A stretch of DNA of 64,000 nucleotides, from assembly GCA_002224055.1 (NCBI GenBank), contig AZLU01000028.1, positions 173,262 through 237,261 of the forward strand, given 5' to 3'. The translations under genes were made by a program, and so were the position numbers. This document shows, piece by piece, positions 45,541-56,412 of this stretch. Below the pieces are notes generated by a model. That model ran no database searches, had not been told where the DNA came from, and saw only the letters and a list, made by a program, of their open reading frames with translations. The first letter of the stretch is position 1. Each line of letters begins with the position of its first letter. This DNA comes from Pezizomycotina sp. ARF18 (taxonomy: Eukaryota > Ascomycota).

Positions 45541-46483
45541 TTGGGCATATTACGCGGATGAACATTCTTTGTGAGCAAAACTTCCCCCAGCAAATAATCT
45601 GGCAGCCCCAGGTAATTTATATTCTGAGAAAAGTTTTGGATACAATACAGCCAGCGAACTCCAATTGCGTGTTATACATGCGTCGTATTTTCAAATACAC
45701 CAAATAAAACGTGTTTCTTGATATCAAACTTGCAGATAACGTAGCGTTGACAGATTGCGGGATCAACCATGTATCTTCGCATTTTGCATCTGGCTTCCAC
45801 CAGAGCGGCCTAGAACCTCTAGTCCTGAGCTAGGAAGGTCAGCCGTGGATCTCGCACACCTTGCAGCGGAATACCAACAAGAGTAAACGCCGTCGAATAC
45901 TGTCGGGGTGTAGTGTAGTCACCATTAAAAGCAACACTGTATAATGGATAGTATAATGTAGTAATAGTAAATAGAAGCAAAAACGAGTGGTATTCGACTA
46001 ACTATCCTCCTCCTTTGGAGGAGGAAAGCTAGCTTCTTTATATACACAACTTTTTAGCAGGGCTAGAGGGCATCGCGTGCGTTCTGCTAGGCCGCGCCTT
46101 CCCGCGCGCCCTTGACGCCAAAACACGTGCTCTCTTTCTGCACGACGACAATACGAAGAGGGAACGCCACTTGTTGTTTGTCTCGCGTGGGACTTTACTG
46201 TTATCATCGTGCTCCCATCAACACCCTGCCGTGCTTGGGCAGATTGCCGCATACGATTCAATCTCGTCGAGATAACTGTTTCGATATTCACAGGGAACCG
46301 AAAATGCATGGTATGAAACATTGCAAGGACCGGTCATAAAGAAGCTGAGATTAGAACGGCGACCCCACAGAGGAAGCTTATGTGACAGATGCCCGGTACC
46401 TACCTTATTTAAATTACCTTCCCTGGCAATACATACGATCCAAGTCTTTACTTGACTCTAAGATACGGTTTCTTTTAGTCCGT
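45541..46483. other. intergenic, nothing supported
   Basis: About 940 bp between two minus-strand family members; short frames at 45998-46339 lack motifs. Confidence 0.5.
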
Positions 46484-47532
46484 CTAGACACGATTTTCAG
46501 CTGATGGAAATCGAATTGTATCCAGCCAGGAATTAGAACGCATCAGGATATCCCAATGCTTGGAGTAATGCTCCACCCTGTCTTGCACTTTCGCATCCGT
46601 TGATGTTCGGTAAACGACCAGTTTTAAAATCATGACCTGGGTTTCTCCAGCACTTAAACGCTTTAACAAACCTATTGAACTCGCCTTCGGACGTCCGGAG
46701 CGGGTGATGATCCATTACGGAGGTATTGTGAATCTCCAGCTCAGTAATTCTGGAGAAACAATGGAATCGGCGCCCGGTCCGCCCATGCCCACTGCTTCCA
46801 TAGGTATTTGCTCTCTGTGATACATTTTGGATACGTAGGCTCCGTTCTCAAGCGAAAAGAATTTCGGTATCGTCTCGCCGCTCTGTGGCCATAATTTCAG
46901 CCCCGCGTCGTCAGGGCAATAATACGTGAAGTGCTTTAGAAAGTGACCCGAACAGATATCGATCTTTAAACGTCGGATATTTCGCAAGTAATCGCTTCCG
47001 GATTAGTGGAGTGGAGGAATATTATGGAGAGGGCCGGAAGAAGGCGTCTTGGATGACAACGCCCCAATACCAATTTCCCTGCCGGCCGACCGTTGAAAAG
47101 ATCTCTAGCGCTGTAAGCTGCGGCCGATCACCTGCACGAACGGCAACGCTGCAAGTAAGAAATCAAGAAAGGAGTACAGAATACAGTTCGGTGTTGAACT
47201 TGTTTTCGGGGCAAATTGCATCGGCGTTGACCGTCAGCGTCGAGAAGCAAGACTTCCATAGCGAAGCCCGGATAACTGGAAATCTTCCATCCGGGAAAAG
47301 GGGTCTTAAAGGGAATGTCCGAGGTGAAACTTTCGTTTTCCTTTAGCAATGAGTATACTAAGTTGTTGAGGCGACAACATGCACTTCGCAAATTTAGCAG
47401 GTCTTCCGGTTTTTCGGCGTCGAAATGCTCTATAAATACCTCGCGGGCAGACTTAGGAAGGAAGTCATGATTGTATACTGCTGCGAATGTCGTCGTCTCT
47501 GAGTGGAACAGCAGAGGTATACGCCACGCCAT
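46484..47532 (-). CDS. F-box-type family member 2 (divergent)
   Basis: From ATG 47532: MAWRIPLLFHSETTTFAAVY, DFLPKSAREVFIEHFDAEKP, LLNLRSACCRLNNLVYSLL (F-box-like, apparently without the intron of its relatives). Family boxes follow in shifting frames: AMEVLLLDADG, SFLDFLLAALPFVQVIG, QDAFFR, RRLKIDICSGHFLKHFTYYC. The C-terminal part (PQSGETIPKFFSLENGAYVS, VGMGGPGADSIVSPELLSWR, then SKHWDILMRSNSWLDTIRFP) has no counterpart in the other members. At least four frame changes are needed, so it is decayed or badly read. Confidence 0.52.
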
Positions 47533-48364
47533 CCTTTAATCCATATTCCTTCTAGTCGATATGAGTGTTCGGAGTCCGGCCCCTGATCACGTCAATATCT
47601 CAGACGCTGAAGCGCGAAAAGGACCTTCGCCCCGCCCACTAGCGGATATAATTGGCTAAATTGAGATCAAAAGCAAAAATGCTCCACACTTATGAACTGG
47701 AATGCGCCAAGCTTTCGCGAGGGTTATTGGGAATCTCGGATTTCCCCAGGTTGTCTATCCCGGACCTTCCTAACCGCTATGTACGTTTGGCCCTCTGGGC
47801 CAGATATTGATCTATACGGTGGTCGTACTAGAAGCAAATAGTCTTATTTTATCCAATGTTAATAATTACTAGTGACTGGTATCGATAGGGCCTTGAGAAC
47901 TGGCCAGGTTTCCGCGTTGTAGTGACCCTGGGCCGGCCATCTCGTGCAGATGAATTTGATTCTTAGGATATGCATATTGAATTGTTTAGATATCTGGATC
48001 ATCATTCAATTTCTCCTTTGAATTCTACTATCGTTTTTGTAGTGAGAGTATTATCATTGTGGTTTAAACATTCGTCAACGTCAGTTTAAAGACAGAAGGA
48101 AATCAAACTAGGAGAGACGGCGAGCAATTGCTGGCAATCTTAACTAATTAGAAGTTTGCTACGGCTTTTTGAGTGCTATATATCATACCTAGCACATTGT
48201 CATAACTTGAAGTCATCCAGAAGATCCTCACAGACTTATTTGGAGCTTCGTATGATATGAAGGGATGGGTTTGATCCACGACTCTTATGCAATTGCTTGA
48301 TAGTCCCACCACTACTAGAAAATTACTGCCCCTATACGAGATCTACGAAATGTGATTTACTCTC
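47533..48364. other. intergenic, nothing supported
   Basis: About 830 bp without a coding-like frame. Confidence 0.5.
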
Positions 48365-48743
48365 ATGAATTCCTCAGGGTCGTCTTCTGATCTCGATCGT
48401 GCCCTCGACCACGAACGGGCCAGGTACGGTGAAGGAAATTTATTCGTCTATCAGTAGTTAAGGCTTTGACCGGTCCCTGTAACCGTTAACCAAGACGTTA
48501 CAAATCCTTTTTAAACGTTTCATTTCATGCAGGTATCACACAAACTCCGGGGGGCATGGAAGCTTGGTCCTGTCCCGTCCTAAGAAATTCGCCGAAACTA
48601 AATTTAGCACTGCAATTGTTTTAATGGTCATCGGGAACAAGGGTAAGTTTTCGTTTGCAGAAGAAAATACGAATACTATGGGAACGCTTTTTATCGATCA
48701 TGATAAAATTGCTGGTAATATACTTCTTCAAGAAGAAGACTAG
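48365..48743 (+). CDS. small spliced ORF
   Basis: ATG 48365 gives MNSSGSSSDLDRALDHERAR; a 109-bp intron (48424-48532, GTACGG ... GTTAAC ... ATGCAG) joins in phase to YHTNSGGHGSLVLSRPKKF, a short hydrophobic stretch (STAIVLMVIG) and SFAEENTNTMGTLFIDHDKI, ending at TAG 48741. About 90 residues. Supported only by the clean splice junction and open second exon; no family recognised. A GTAAGT at 48642 could be a second donor. Confidence 0.35.
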
Positions 48744-49389
48744 CGAGAGATAAGACTCGAACCGATAGAATGGAGGTTTATTAGTTCAAGACGGATGTTT
48801 CGATATACGTTTTAACGATGATTTATCATCCAGTTCGTATTGGTTGAAGAGAGCTATAGACTCTTGCCCTAAATGTAGCGTGTGTCTTGTCTATAGTTAC
48901 AGGGAACGAGGTCATTACCATCGCGGAGGGACAGACAAAATAAACTCATGCAGTATTATTCAGGAAAAAGCTTCGATCATAGTCTTCAAGGCCCACGCTA
49001 GTTTTATCGCAGGTCTTTTCACTGAGACAATTCAAGTTATTGGAGAGAGGCTTTCCGACCAAGGGCTCGTGATTTGCGGATGATAGTCGATTCCATCAAT
49101 GATTCCGTGAGATCCGCGCCTCATTCTTGAATCCAATTAACCTCGATATTCTGTTCCACAGTGCAAACTATACGCGCATCGCCGTCTGGAGAGCTTTAAG
49201 ACCCAGGTACGTCAATCGGAGTTTTATCGTTAAACATGATACTACCAAGGGCAAATGGATGAAACATCGTTTAACACCTAACTAGAGTCAGTGATTCCAT
49301 TCTTAGCAAGAGCACCTCGTAGCCAACATCCGCATCAAGGTTTCCGGTCTTTTGGGTATTTAAGAATGCTCGAGATCCATTTATTCACC
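48744..49389. other. intergenic, nothing supported
   Basis: Upstream region of the GLEYA gene. A plus frame at 48844-49083 has no motif. Confidence 0.5.
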
Positions 49390-49510
49390 TTTTTTTTATT
49401 ACCATCATCTTCAGTTTCCCACATTCACTTGCTCTTTCTTCACGGCGCCTCTCAGCATCTCTTTCTTTAACCATCAACTTTTCGCTCTTTTTCTTGCTCT
49501 TTCTTTTCAT
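49390..49510 (+). promoter_or_regulatory. pyrimidine-rich leader of the GLEYA gene
   Basis: Long C/T-rich tract (CTTTCTTCACGGCGCCTCTC ... CTTTTTCTTGCTCTTTC) about 100-200 bp before ATG 49603. Such CT tracts mark transcription start regions of strongly expressed fungal genes. Confidence 0.5.
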
Positions 49511-49602
49511 TCTTTTTCGAAGCATTAGCCTTCAATACACCTTATTCAAATACATCTTTAATATACAATATTCATTCTTAATCGCAAGTCGAAAATTTCA
49601 CA

Positions 49603-50974
49603 ATGAAGCCCACAATTCTCTTCGCCGCACTTATTACCGCTGTATCTGCCACTCCAATATATGGGACTGGTTCTGATGAAAACGCGCAGTCCCAGGCTAG
49701 CACTAGCGCGCAGCTGTAAGCCAGTTCAACAACCTACATATACGTCCACCCCGACCGATGGTAGCTACGAATCAAGCGGAAACGATAACACCGACGTTAC
49801 TATGCAACAACCTACGACACAGCAATCCGTGACGCAGCAAAACACTCAGGACAATGCCAGTGGCTGTGAATGGCCCGAAGAAGTCTTGGAGTACTACCGA
49901 AAGATGAAGGGCCGCGTCGGCAAAAATAGGAAGCCTAAGAAGCCTAAACAGCCGAAGCAGCCCACCCAAGAACCACAGGCGGCGCCAATTATGGCAGCAG
50001 TGATGATTCCGTGCCGCCACTGACGTATAATACTGGCAGTGACGGTGATTCTACAACGACCACTACGGATAATACCGGAAACGAAACCGACGGGGATACT
50101 TACGTTCCTCCGGCTCCTCAGACTAGCAGTGGAAGCGGCGAGACACTCAACCAATATGGCCAGTCTGAAGACACGGGAGAAGCCAGGAGGAGGAAGATCC
50201 TGCTCCTGAAGCATGGTAACTTGTCCCGATAAATCGGCTTCCAGTTCGCTGTTCAGCAGAATACCGAGTCGCCACCTCGGACCCCACATATAAATCGTTT
50301 AACCCAGGCGATTACATGCAAGCCACCGTGATACAGTCTGGAGTTGTATCTAAAATTGGGGTGGACTCTAATATAGCCACTGCAGGCGGCCAAATGACCT
50401 ACGGCAACGCAACTTCCCCTGCGATAACACAGTTATCAACCTACGAGCTTATATGTTCGTACCTGAGAACGGCACTACACCTTTACATGTAACAGGCGGA
50501 CGACGTGGCCTTCATGTGGGTCAACCAACATGCTGCTTACAACGATTATAGCCGTGATAGCGCCAATATCGTCCAGTTCAAGAGCAATCCGGCCGGTCCT
50601 GTGAGCTATACGACGGACCTCGTGGCCGTTCTTACGTTCCTATCAGGTGAGCATGAGACTCTTCTTGACATACATCGCATTTACTCTGTTTGTATCTCTT
50701 TTATCCTCTTTTATTAATCCCTCCTGTCCCTGTTCACTCTTTCTTCGTCCACACTGTTCGGTATCATGCTAATCGTAATTCGTTTCCATTAATTAGAATG
50801 TTGTTCGCGCACGGAAATGACACTGCAGCCTTCGATTTTCACATCAAAAGCCCGAGCGGTATCAACATCCTCGATTCCGCGAAGGATACTCAATACATCA
50901 TTCAAACCAAGTGCGGAGCCGCCGCCGAAGGACAATGGAAGAAATATGAAAATTTCGGGGCCGAGACGTATTAA
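49603..50974 (+). CDS. secreted GLEYA adhesin-like protein
   Basis: Signal peptide MKPTILFAALITAVSATPI, then a Gln/Thr-rich stretch (MQQPTTQQSVTQQNTQDN), a conserved-looking CEWPEEVLEYYRKMKGR, a Lys/Pro/Gln linker (KNRKPKKPKQPKQPTQEPQ), a Thr/Gly/acidic stalk, and a C-terminal GLEYA domain: GFQFAVQQN, VSKIGVDSNIATAGGQM, NLRAYMFVPENG, YTFTC, ADDVAFMWVNQHAAYNDYS, and, across an intron, YVPIR joined to MLFAHGNDTAAFDFHIKSP. GLEYA is a PA14-related lectin-like module of fungal wall adhesins, so a carbohydrate-binding surface role is expected. About five frame slips interrupt the 5' two thirds. A solo LTR lies 110 bp downstream. Confidence 0.85.
50647..50796 (+). other. intron in the GLEYA domain
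   Basis: GTGAGC donor, TGCTAATC branch, ATTAG acceptor, 150 bp. It joins Y-V-P-I-R to M-L-F-A-H-G, the conserved GLEYA strand. Confidence 0.82.
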
Positions 50975-51083
50975 TTCGATCTAAAACCGAGAATAAAGCA
51001 CAAAATCTGAACACACACCAGATCAAATATTCTATCACCATTTCCTTGCCATTCTATATCGGAATCTCTTGTTGACACGTTTT

Positions 51084-51392
51084 TGCTAGCTATTGGGCAT
51101 GACAAAGAGGCATGACAAATCTACAGGCATCGAGGTGATGCTTGTATAGCTGAGAAGGAAGGAACTTCAGCTGAAGATATCAAGTTCTCAGCTGGAGATA
51201 TTAAGAAGATTACGACGACAAGGCTCTGTGAGCCGTCGAGGCAGATTGTATAAATTATATCGAGATTGTAGTATCGTCAGTTTATTATATATAGCATCGT
51301 GTATTCCCCCAGTTAGAATAGTTAGTTCTGTATCAAATCCACAAGTTCAATCCCACCCTACATTATTAGTATATCATAGATCTGCGCCAGCA
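51084..51392 (+). repeat. solo LTR of the young copia family
   Basis: 309 bp, TGCTAGC ... CCAGCA, colinear with the LTR at 5938-6251 but with scattered differences and small gaps (roughly 90 percent identical by eye). No internal region, so it is the product of LTR-LTR recombination. T4 flanks both ends, a possible remnant of the target duplication. Older than the full copy. Confidence 0.9.
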
Positions 51393-52109
51393 TTTTATTG
51401 GTGTCCGATGCATTGGTTGTTCTCAGGATCGGCATACAGGTTTTCGAGATTTTAAATAGATAAAAAAAAAATTACGTAAAATTTTATAGACTTAATGAAA
51501 CGAAGCGTGGTAGTCTCTATATGTATATATATAATTTTCCTATACGATATGATTAGTGTAATATACGTGCACAAATGTGCAAAGAGGATATCCCTTCAAT
51601 AGTTTTATAACTTGAAGATCTCTCATTGACCTATTAGTGCGTTACAAGCCGTTTTCTCGAGTCTTACGATACACCCGTGCTCGCAGACTAGTACGAATCG
51701 AGCGTAGAATACTTACAGAATATGGCCATTCCGTTGTCTCCAAAGGAACTCCGGATTTCTGGCCCTTACGATATATTCATTCCTTAGAAGAGCGGCATCA
51801 TCCTCCGTCGATTTGATCTCGATTCTCTCCACGTCAATAAAAACAATTACCTGGTTTGATGTCTAAACTTATCGGGACATTTAACTTCGGTTTTGACCAA
51901 TACTCCAACTTCGTTATCCAGTGTCTCAAACAGCCTCCATTCCACGCCACTATAATATGTAAAGCCCACTCGTTTCTTCCGTTCGCTTGCTGCCGGTTTG
52001 TTCAATTTTCAGGAAAGCGGGCGGGATGTCACGATCTCATAGGAAGAAACGTGGTTGTCAACTTTCCGGGAGGCGAACCAATGGAATTCCGCCGGCGATA
52101 TGCAAGCTT
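51393..52109. other. intergenic, nothing supported
   Basis: About 720 bp; plus frames at 51856-52187 have no family match. Confidence 0.5.
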
Positions 52110-52274
52110 TGGGGCAAGTGGGTGAAAAAATTGATAGGAAATTATCGATCTCTTCAGTGGACCCACTCTAACTACCCAGCTATATAAATCGTCAAAAAAA
52201 ATCCGTACCTGATTAGAGTGGGTCCGCTAAAGAGATCGATAATTTCCCATCAATTCTTTCACCCACTTGCCTGG
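52110..52274. mobile_element. foldback (MITE-like) element with 59-bp arms
   Basis: Inverted arms at 52113-52171 and 52213-52271 match over 59 bp with about four to five mismatches, separated by a 41-bp AT-rich loop. TGG on each side (52110-52112, 52272-52274) may be a 3-bp target duplication. No coding capacity. It would form a long hairpin in RNA or single-stranded DNA. Superfamily not assignable. Confidence 0.75.
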
Positions 52275-53040
52275 GAAACAGAAGCATAAGTTGTAAGAGT
52301 TTTTATACTTGGCGAAGGAGTAAACGAATCCTTATAAGCGACGCCCTTCGCCAACCAGGAACCCAATGACGATGCAGCGGTTTCCCCTAATAGTAGCTTG
52401 AATTACTAGGCACCCGATACCTATAGGTCTTTTCCAGGAAAGGAATGTAATCCTGTATAGAGCTGTCAGAGGCTGCGATGGTAGTGGCGGGCTCGTCACC
52501 GGGTAAGGAAAGAGTCGCCGCTGGACGGAGCAGTATAAGACGTCGATTATAGCAAAGTATCGAATGAGAATAATTTTTTTTAGGGGGTGTGCACTTCTTA
52601 CGTTCATGACACCATACGGATCCACACCCGGTTTTTCATAGAAGTATTTCCGGGATATAATGGACGACCACTCCCCGGATTCAGGGTTATCGGCATAGCC
52701 AGTACGGATATATCCTTAGGGAGCGATCTCTATATATACTATCTCTCAAAAATATTTTTCATTTGATTATAACGGCAGCCCTAACACCTTGTATCGATTT
52801 AGCAGAATTAGATCGCCATATAGGGTTTAGGCTGCGATAGAGATCATAGAGTGATGACTTTTAATTTAGATGTACGCTTCCCGAACCCTGACGTTTCTCT
52901 TTCTTCTCTTTTTTTTCCCTTTTCCCTTGTACAATATCTATTGAAAGTTAACATCTTTTATTAGGCATGAGACTGGTTTTTCCAGAGTTCGACCATAGTC
53001 GTCGTCGGCGTCAGGTTATAAGTCAGACTCGCGTCGCGCC
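52275..53040. other. intergenic, nothing firm
   Basis: About 770 bp. A minus frame at 52332-52625 is open for 97 codons but has no recognisable motif. A T-rich pyrimidine tract at 52898-52930 precedes the gene at 53041. Confidence 0.5.
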
Positions 53041-54175
53041 ATGGATCATTCAAGGAGCGGAGTACTGGACCATAAGCGACGCGTTCATTGGGCAGCCCTG
53101 GCGGCTAGTCTCTTCTTCGCCATAATTGGCACGATACTCGGCCACAAGTACGACTTTCCGAAGAAAATGTACCAGTCAAAAAATGGCATTTTTAACCCGT
53201 GGACACCGAAAGCGTTTGGAGAGATCTCGGCTGTATGTGGTGATGCATTTGCCCTTCATTTACATGCTAATCTTGAAATCATCCTGATGAAGAAGTCATC
53301 CAGATCACCTACATTTGTGGTCTTTTATATTGGTTGCGGACAGCATTTGTCAGGACGTCATTACTCTGCTTCTGTACCGAGATTGTCCCTGGTAGCATGA
53401 CGAAGATTCGATGGGCTATAAAAACCACGGGTGCCTGCGTTGTTATAGCACTTTGTGCTACGGTCGCAATATGGTCAACCATGTGTCAACCAAGTACCAC
53501 AAGGTGAGCTTGTAGTCCCGCACATAAGTCCCAGAGGGGTTACAAAATCTAACCATAGAGCGGCAGGAATTCGACGCCATTCGCGTTCGCAAAATGCACC
53601 TCTGGCGACCATCCAGGCCCTAAGAGCATCATCTTAGTGATGAATCTTACTTTGGATATCACGGGTATGTAAACATCTCAGCAAGTACAGTTGCGAGATA
53701 CCTCAGGCTAATGAATATCGGATAAACTCAAACATGAAGTATACACCATCCGTTCTTCATCATCCGAAAGGCCTCGAGCCTCCCGCTCGCCCAGAAAGTC
53801 GGGGTCTGCGTCATGTTCGCCCTCGGTGCTCTGTCTATCTGTTGCACTTGCGTCGTAGGTTGGTCGTTTCTACGAGTCCCGCCGGATCCCGAATCATCTT
53901 ACAGCAAGTCTCCCTTTCCAGAGCGAATGAGAAATCTCTAGGATATTGACATAGGCTTACACTGGTTGTTTTTAGAAACGATACTCGACAATGAAGTATC
54001 CACCAGGGCGGAGCAGTATACAGCTATTTACGTCGCGTGCGCACCAGCATTCAAGAAGCTCCTTTCCAGGCGGAAGCGAGAACCCTCTATTGCCAGCTCA
54101 GCGAATGCGAAAAAAGTCGTTATGATTCCAATGTCACCAACGATTCCAACGTCTGAAGCAGCTCTGGGGCTATGA
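53041..54175 (+). pseudogene. PTH11-like / fungal rhodopsin-domain membrane receptor, interrupted
   Basis: From ATG 53041: MDHSRSGVLDHKRRVHWAA into a first span (LAASLFFAIIGTILG). After frame changes come RTAFVRTSLLCFCTEIVPGS, a span (GACVVIALCATVAIWSTMC), FFIIRKASSLPLAQKVGVCV with the following span (MFALGALSICCTCVVGWSF), and LFLETILDNEVSTRAEQYTA leading to IYVACAPAFKKLLSR. The sequence I/L-R-K-ASSLPLAQKVGV-FALG, then an acidic/Glu helix, then AC-P-(F/L)-K/R-LL is the C-terminal signature of fungal seven-span PTH11-type proteins, which sense extracellular or surface cues. Middle spans are poorly legible. At least three breaks; likely decayed or badly read. Confidence 0.58.
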
Positions 54176-54378
54176 TTTGAATGGACTATGCTTTCCGTGG
54201 AAGAGATTGCAAGCACAAGTCTTCTGAAAATGTAAGTTGTTCCTCTCATGATGAAGCGCTTTCTACTTGGATCTTTCACCAAGCTCGTATCACTTAAGAG
54301 AAGTCCTGTGAAGAGGGAGAATGTTCGATTTACTATAAACCAAGAACAGAAAACTTCTCAGGAGTAGGAAAGTTCTAT

Positions 54379-55717
54379 CTATCGCGGGCGATGAGATTCT
54401 CCCTCCATCCTGTAATCGCTTCCAATATTAGGTGCATAACGCCCTTTTAACGTCACGAGAACATCGCCGATGTAATTATCCGCCTCAATTCCCCTTTCAT
54501 AAGCAACCTGCCAATTGCCCAGGATGTCCGACGACCAGGGAATCCGCGAGATATATTTTCGCAAGCGCGGGCAGGAAACCGCCCCGGTTCTTATTAAACA
54601 GCTGGTCCAGATCATCCAGCTCCTCCGGGGCCCTGTCGAAATTCGCTTCTGCTCTCATCAGAAAGATCCTCCCAAAGTCCAACCTCCCTGCTACGGCTCC
54701 ACGTACGCACGCTTCAAGTATCGCATTATCCTCCTGCGCAGTCATGCAGTACGTTCCAGTACCGTTCGTAAGCAGGTCCACGTACTTCGAAAACGAATCT
54801 CCCAACAGCGCGCCGTGGAAGAAAACGTCGGACTTCGTTACGTCGCACTTTACGACCGCCGGCGGGCTTCGTGCGACGGCGGGGAAACCCAATGAGCAGT
54901 ATAATTCGCTCGGTACGCGATCGCGGTATCGGAATTGTTGAGGTTTGCCTTCGAAGCTATTCGCGCTGCTCGGTCACGGAGGTTGAGGTTGAGCTCGAAG
55001 GCTTCGGTGCCGTATGGAAACCATGGATATTCGTTGGGTATTTCGCGCCGAGGGGTATGTAGCCAGTGTCGAATGTCGTGGGACTTCTCTGGTGTCGAAC
55101 TCGTATGCGAGGCCTACCTGGACGGCGTAGAGGGCAAACGCGACGGAACCGATAGTGGATTCGTAGGGGTTCACGCCTGGGATATTGTCAACACCATATC
55201 CGCTTGATGGGAAGGACTGAACCAACCTGCGACGCCAGCGATGATGAAATAAGTCAACTTGAAATCGAACAGGTCGTTGAATATGAGCGCAGCCATCGTC
55301 GCCGCGGCGTTAGTCTCTGTAATAAGAGATCAGAATATGCTCAAAATTCTCGAAAAACGGAGGAAGATAAGGGTCCCTTACCAGCTTCATCCGTTACGAC
55401 CTGGAGTACTTCCATCGTGGGCCAATACTTCAGATTGGAGAATAACGGCGAAAGACCTGGCACGCTAATATTCCGGTAATCTGGTCCGAGTTGATTCCAT
55501 GCTTCAAATCCGGGCGTAAACTTGCTCGGTCGGAATGTTAGAAAGTGGAACGAGACAAAACAATTGCGAATATCGGAATGTATACCAAACTAATGATAAG
55601 GACTTGGGGAGATCTTCTGGCACTGTATCTTCATGAAGCCGAAGAAGTGCAATCCCCGGGCAGCAGTGAAGCCACCACTGCGAGGGAAAGATGGGGTAGG
55701 ATACCGATCAACAACAT
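54379..55717 (-). CDS. purine nucleoside permease (NUP family)
   Basis: From ATG 55717 a signal-like segment (MLLIGILPHLSLAVVASLLP) leads into SPQVLIISL; introns at 55521-55585, 55317-55381 and 55177-55226 join FTPGFEAWNQLGPDYRNISV, PGLSPLFSNLKYWPTMEVLQ, TNAAATMAALIFNDLFDFKL, TYFIIAGVAG, VNPYESTIGSVAFALYAVQV. Then come PWFPYGTEAFELNLNLRD, VKCDVTKSDVFFHGALLGDS, FSKYVDLLTNGTGTYCMTAQ and EDNAILEACVRGAVAGRLDF. This is the fungal NUP family, described as purine nucleoside transporters and related in fold to nucleoside phosphorylases. Two or three single-base slips lie between 54880 and 55090 and one near 54530. Near full length. Confidence 0.86.
55177..55226 (-). other. 50-bp intron in the NUP gene
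   Basis: Minus-strand GTTGGT ... ATCCCAG; splicing joins AG to VNPYESTIGS, the conserved NUP motif. Confidence 0.7.
55317..55381 (-). other. 65-bp intron in the NUP gene
   Basis: Minus-strand GTAAGG ... TTACAG, joining VVTDEA to ETNAAATMAAL. Confidence 0.78.
55521..55585 (-). other. 65-bp intron in the NUP gene
   Basis: Minus-strand GTATAC, CTAAC branch and GCAAG acceptor, joining VLIISL to FTPGFEAW. Confidence 0.72.
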
Positions 55718-56412
55718 TGTGTTAGCTGGGGAGATCGGATGAGACACCCTGATCTTGGTCTTACATAGCTATGATCACGAATTATGCGCTTCTGGAAAAT
55801 TCTCACAACGTGTCTGGTAGCAGCAAAATAATGGAAATAATAATCCTATTCGAAATTTAGGCTAAGCGAGGCGTATGAACTCAACAACGAATCATGTCCA
55901 AGACACGTAATGAATAGATTCAAGTAGCAGCAGATTAGGATTTAACCTTGAGCTGAAGAACTTCATCTTTCGTTGAAGGGAGTTAGGTGCAGGACCCGGT
56001 GGTGTGCAGGACCCGGTGGTCTCATGAGGGATTGATATTAAGCCCTGCTTGAGTTTATAATATAGCATTATTTCTCGTCTCCTCCACTATGAACCTGAAT
56101 CCGAACGCTGGTTACCGTAGTAAAACTGAAGATCATATTGCAAACTTGAATAAGTCAAGACTGAGCTCTTTTAAATACCAGATTAGAGAATCAAGGTAAT
56201 ATGTCATAATACAATCCTCTACATGGGATTCTCAAGCTATTCATAGCGTCATCATGATAGTATTCAACATCATTGGGTTACGGAAACAATAGTCCTTTCT
56301 TCGGGGAGGCATAGATTGCTCGATGATATGGAGAGCGTCTTCGGTAATTATAAATCTAAGCCATCGACGTTGATTCAAAGTCACTTCATTGAGGCGGCGG
56401 CGAGGTAAGAGC
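55718..56412. other. intergenic
   Basis: About 695 bp, no gene; contains a perfect 17-bp tandem duplication at 55987-56020. Confidence 0.55.
55987..56020. repeat. exact 17-bp tandem duplication
   Basis: GTGCAGGACCCGGTGGT at 55987-56003 and 56004-56020. Confidence 0.95.

Noticed and set aside
48745-48780. GGTTCGAGTC on the minus strand resembling a tRNA B box
   Set aside because: Flanking bases do not pair into a T arm and there is no A box or acceptor stem at the right distance.
51228-51455. Frame beginning MSRRGRLYKLYRDCS
   Set aside because: It lies inside the solo LTR and recurs in the other LTRs of the same family; not a gene.
52332-52625. Minus-strand frame of 97 codons
   Set aside because: No motif, no homologue recognised and no supporting splice or promoter signal.
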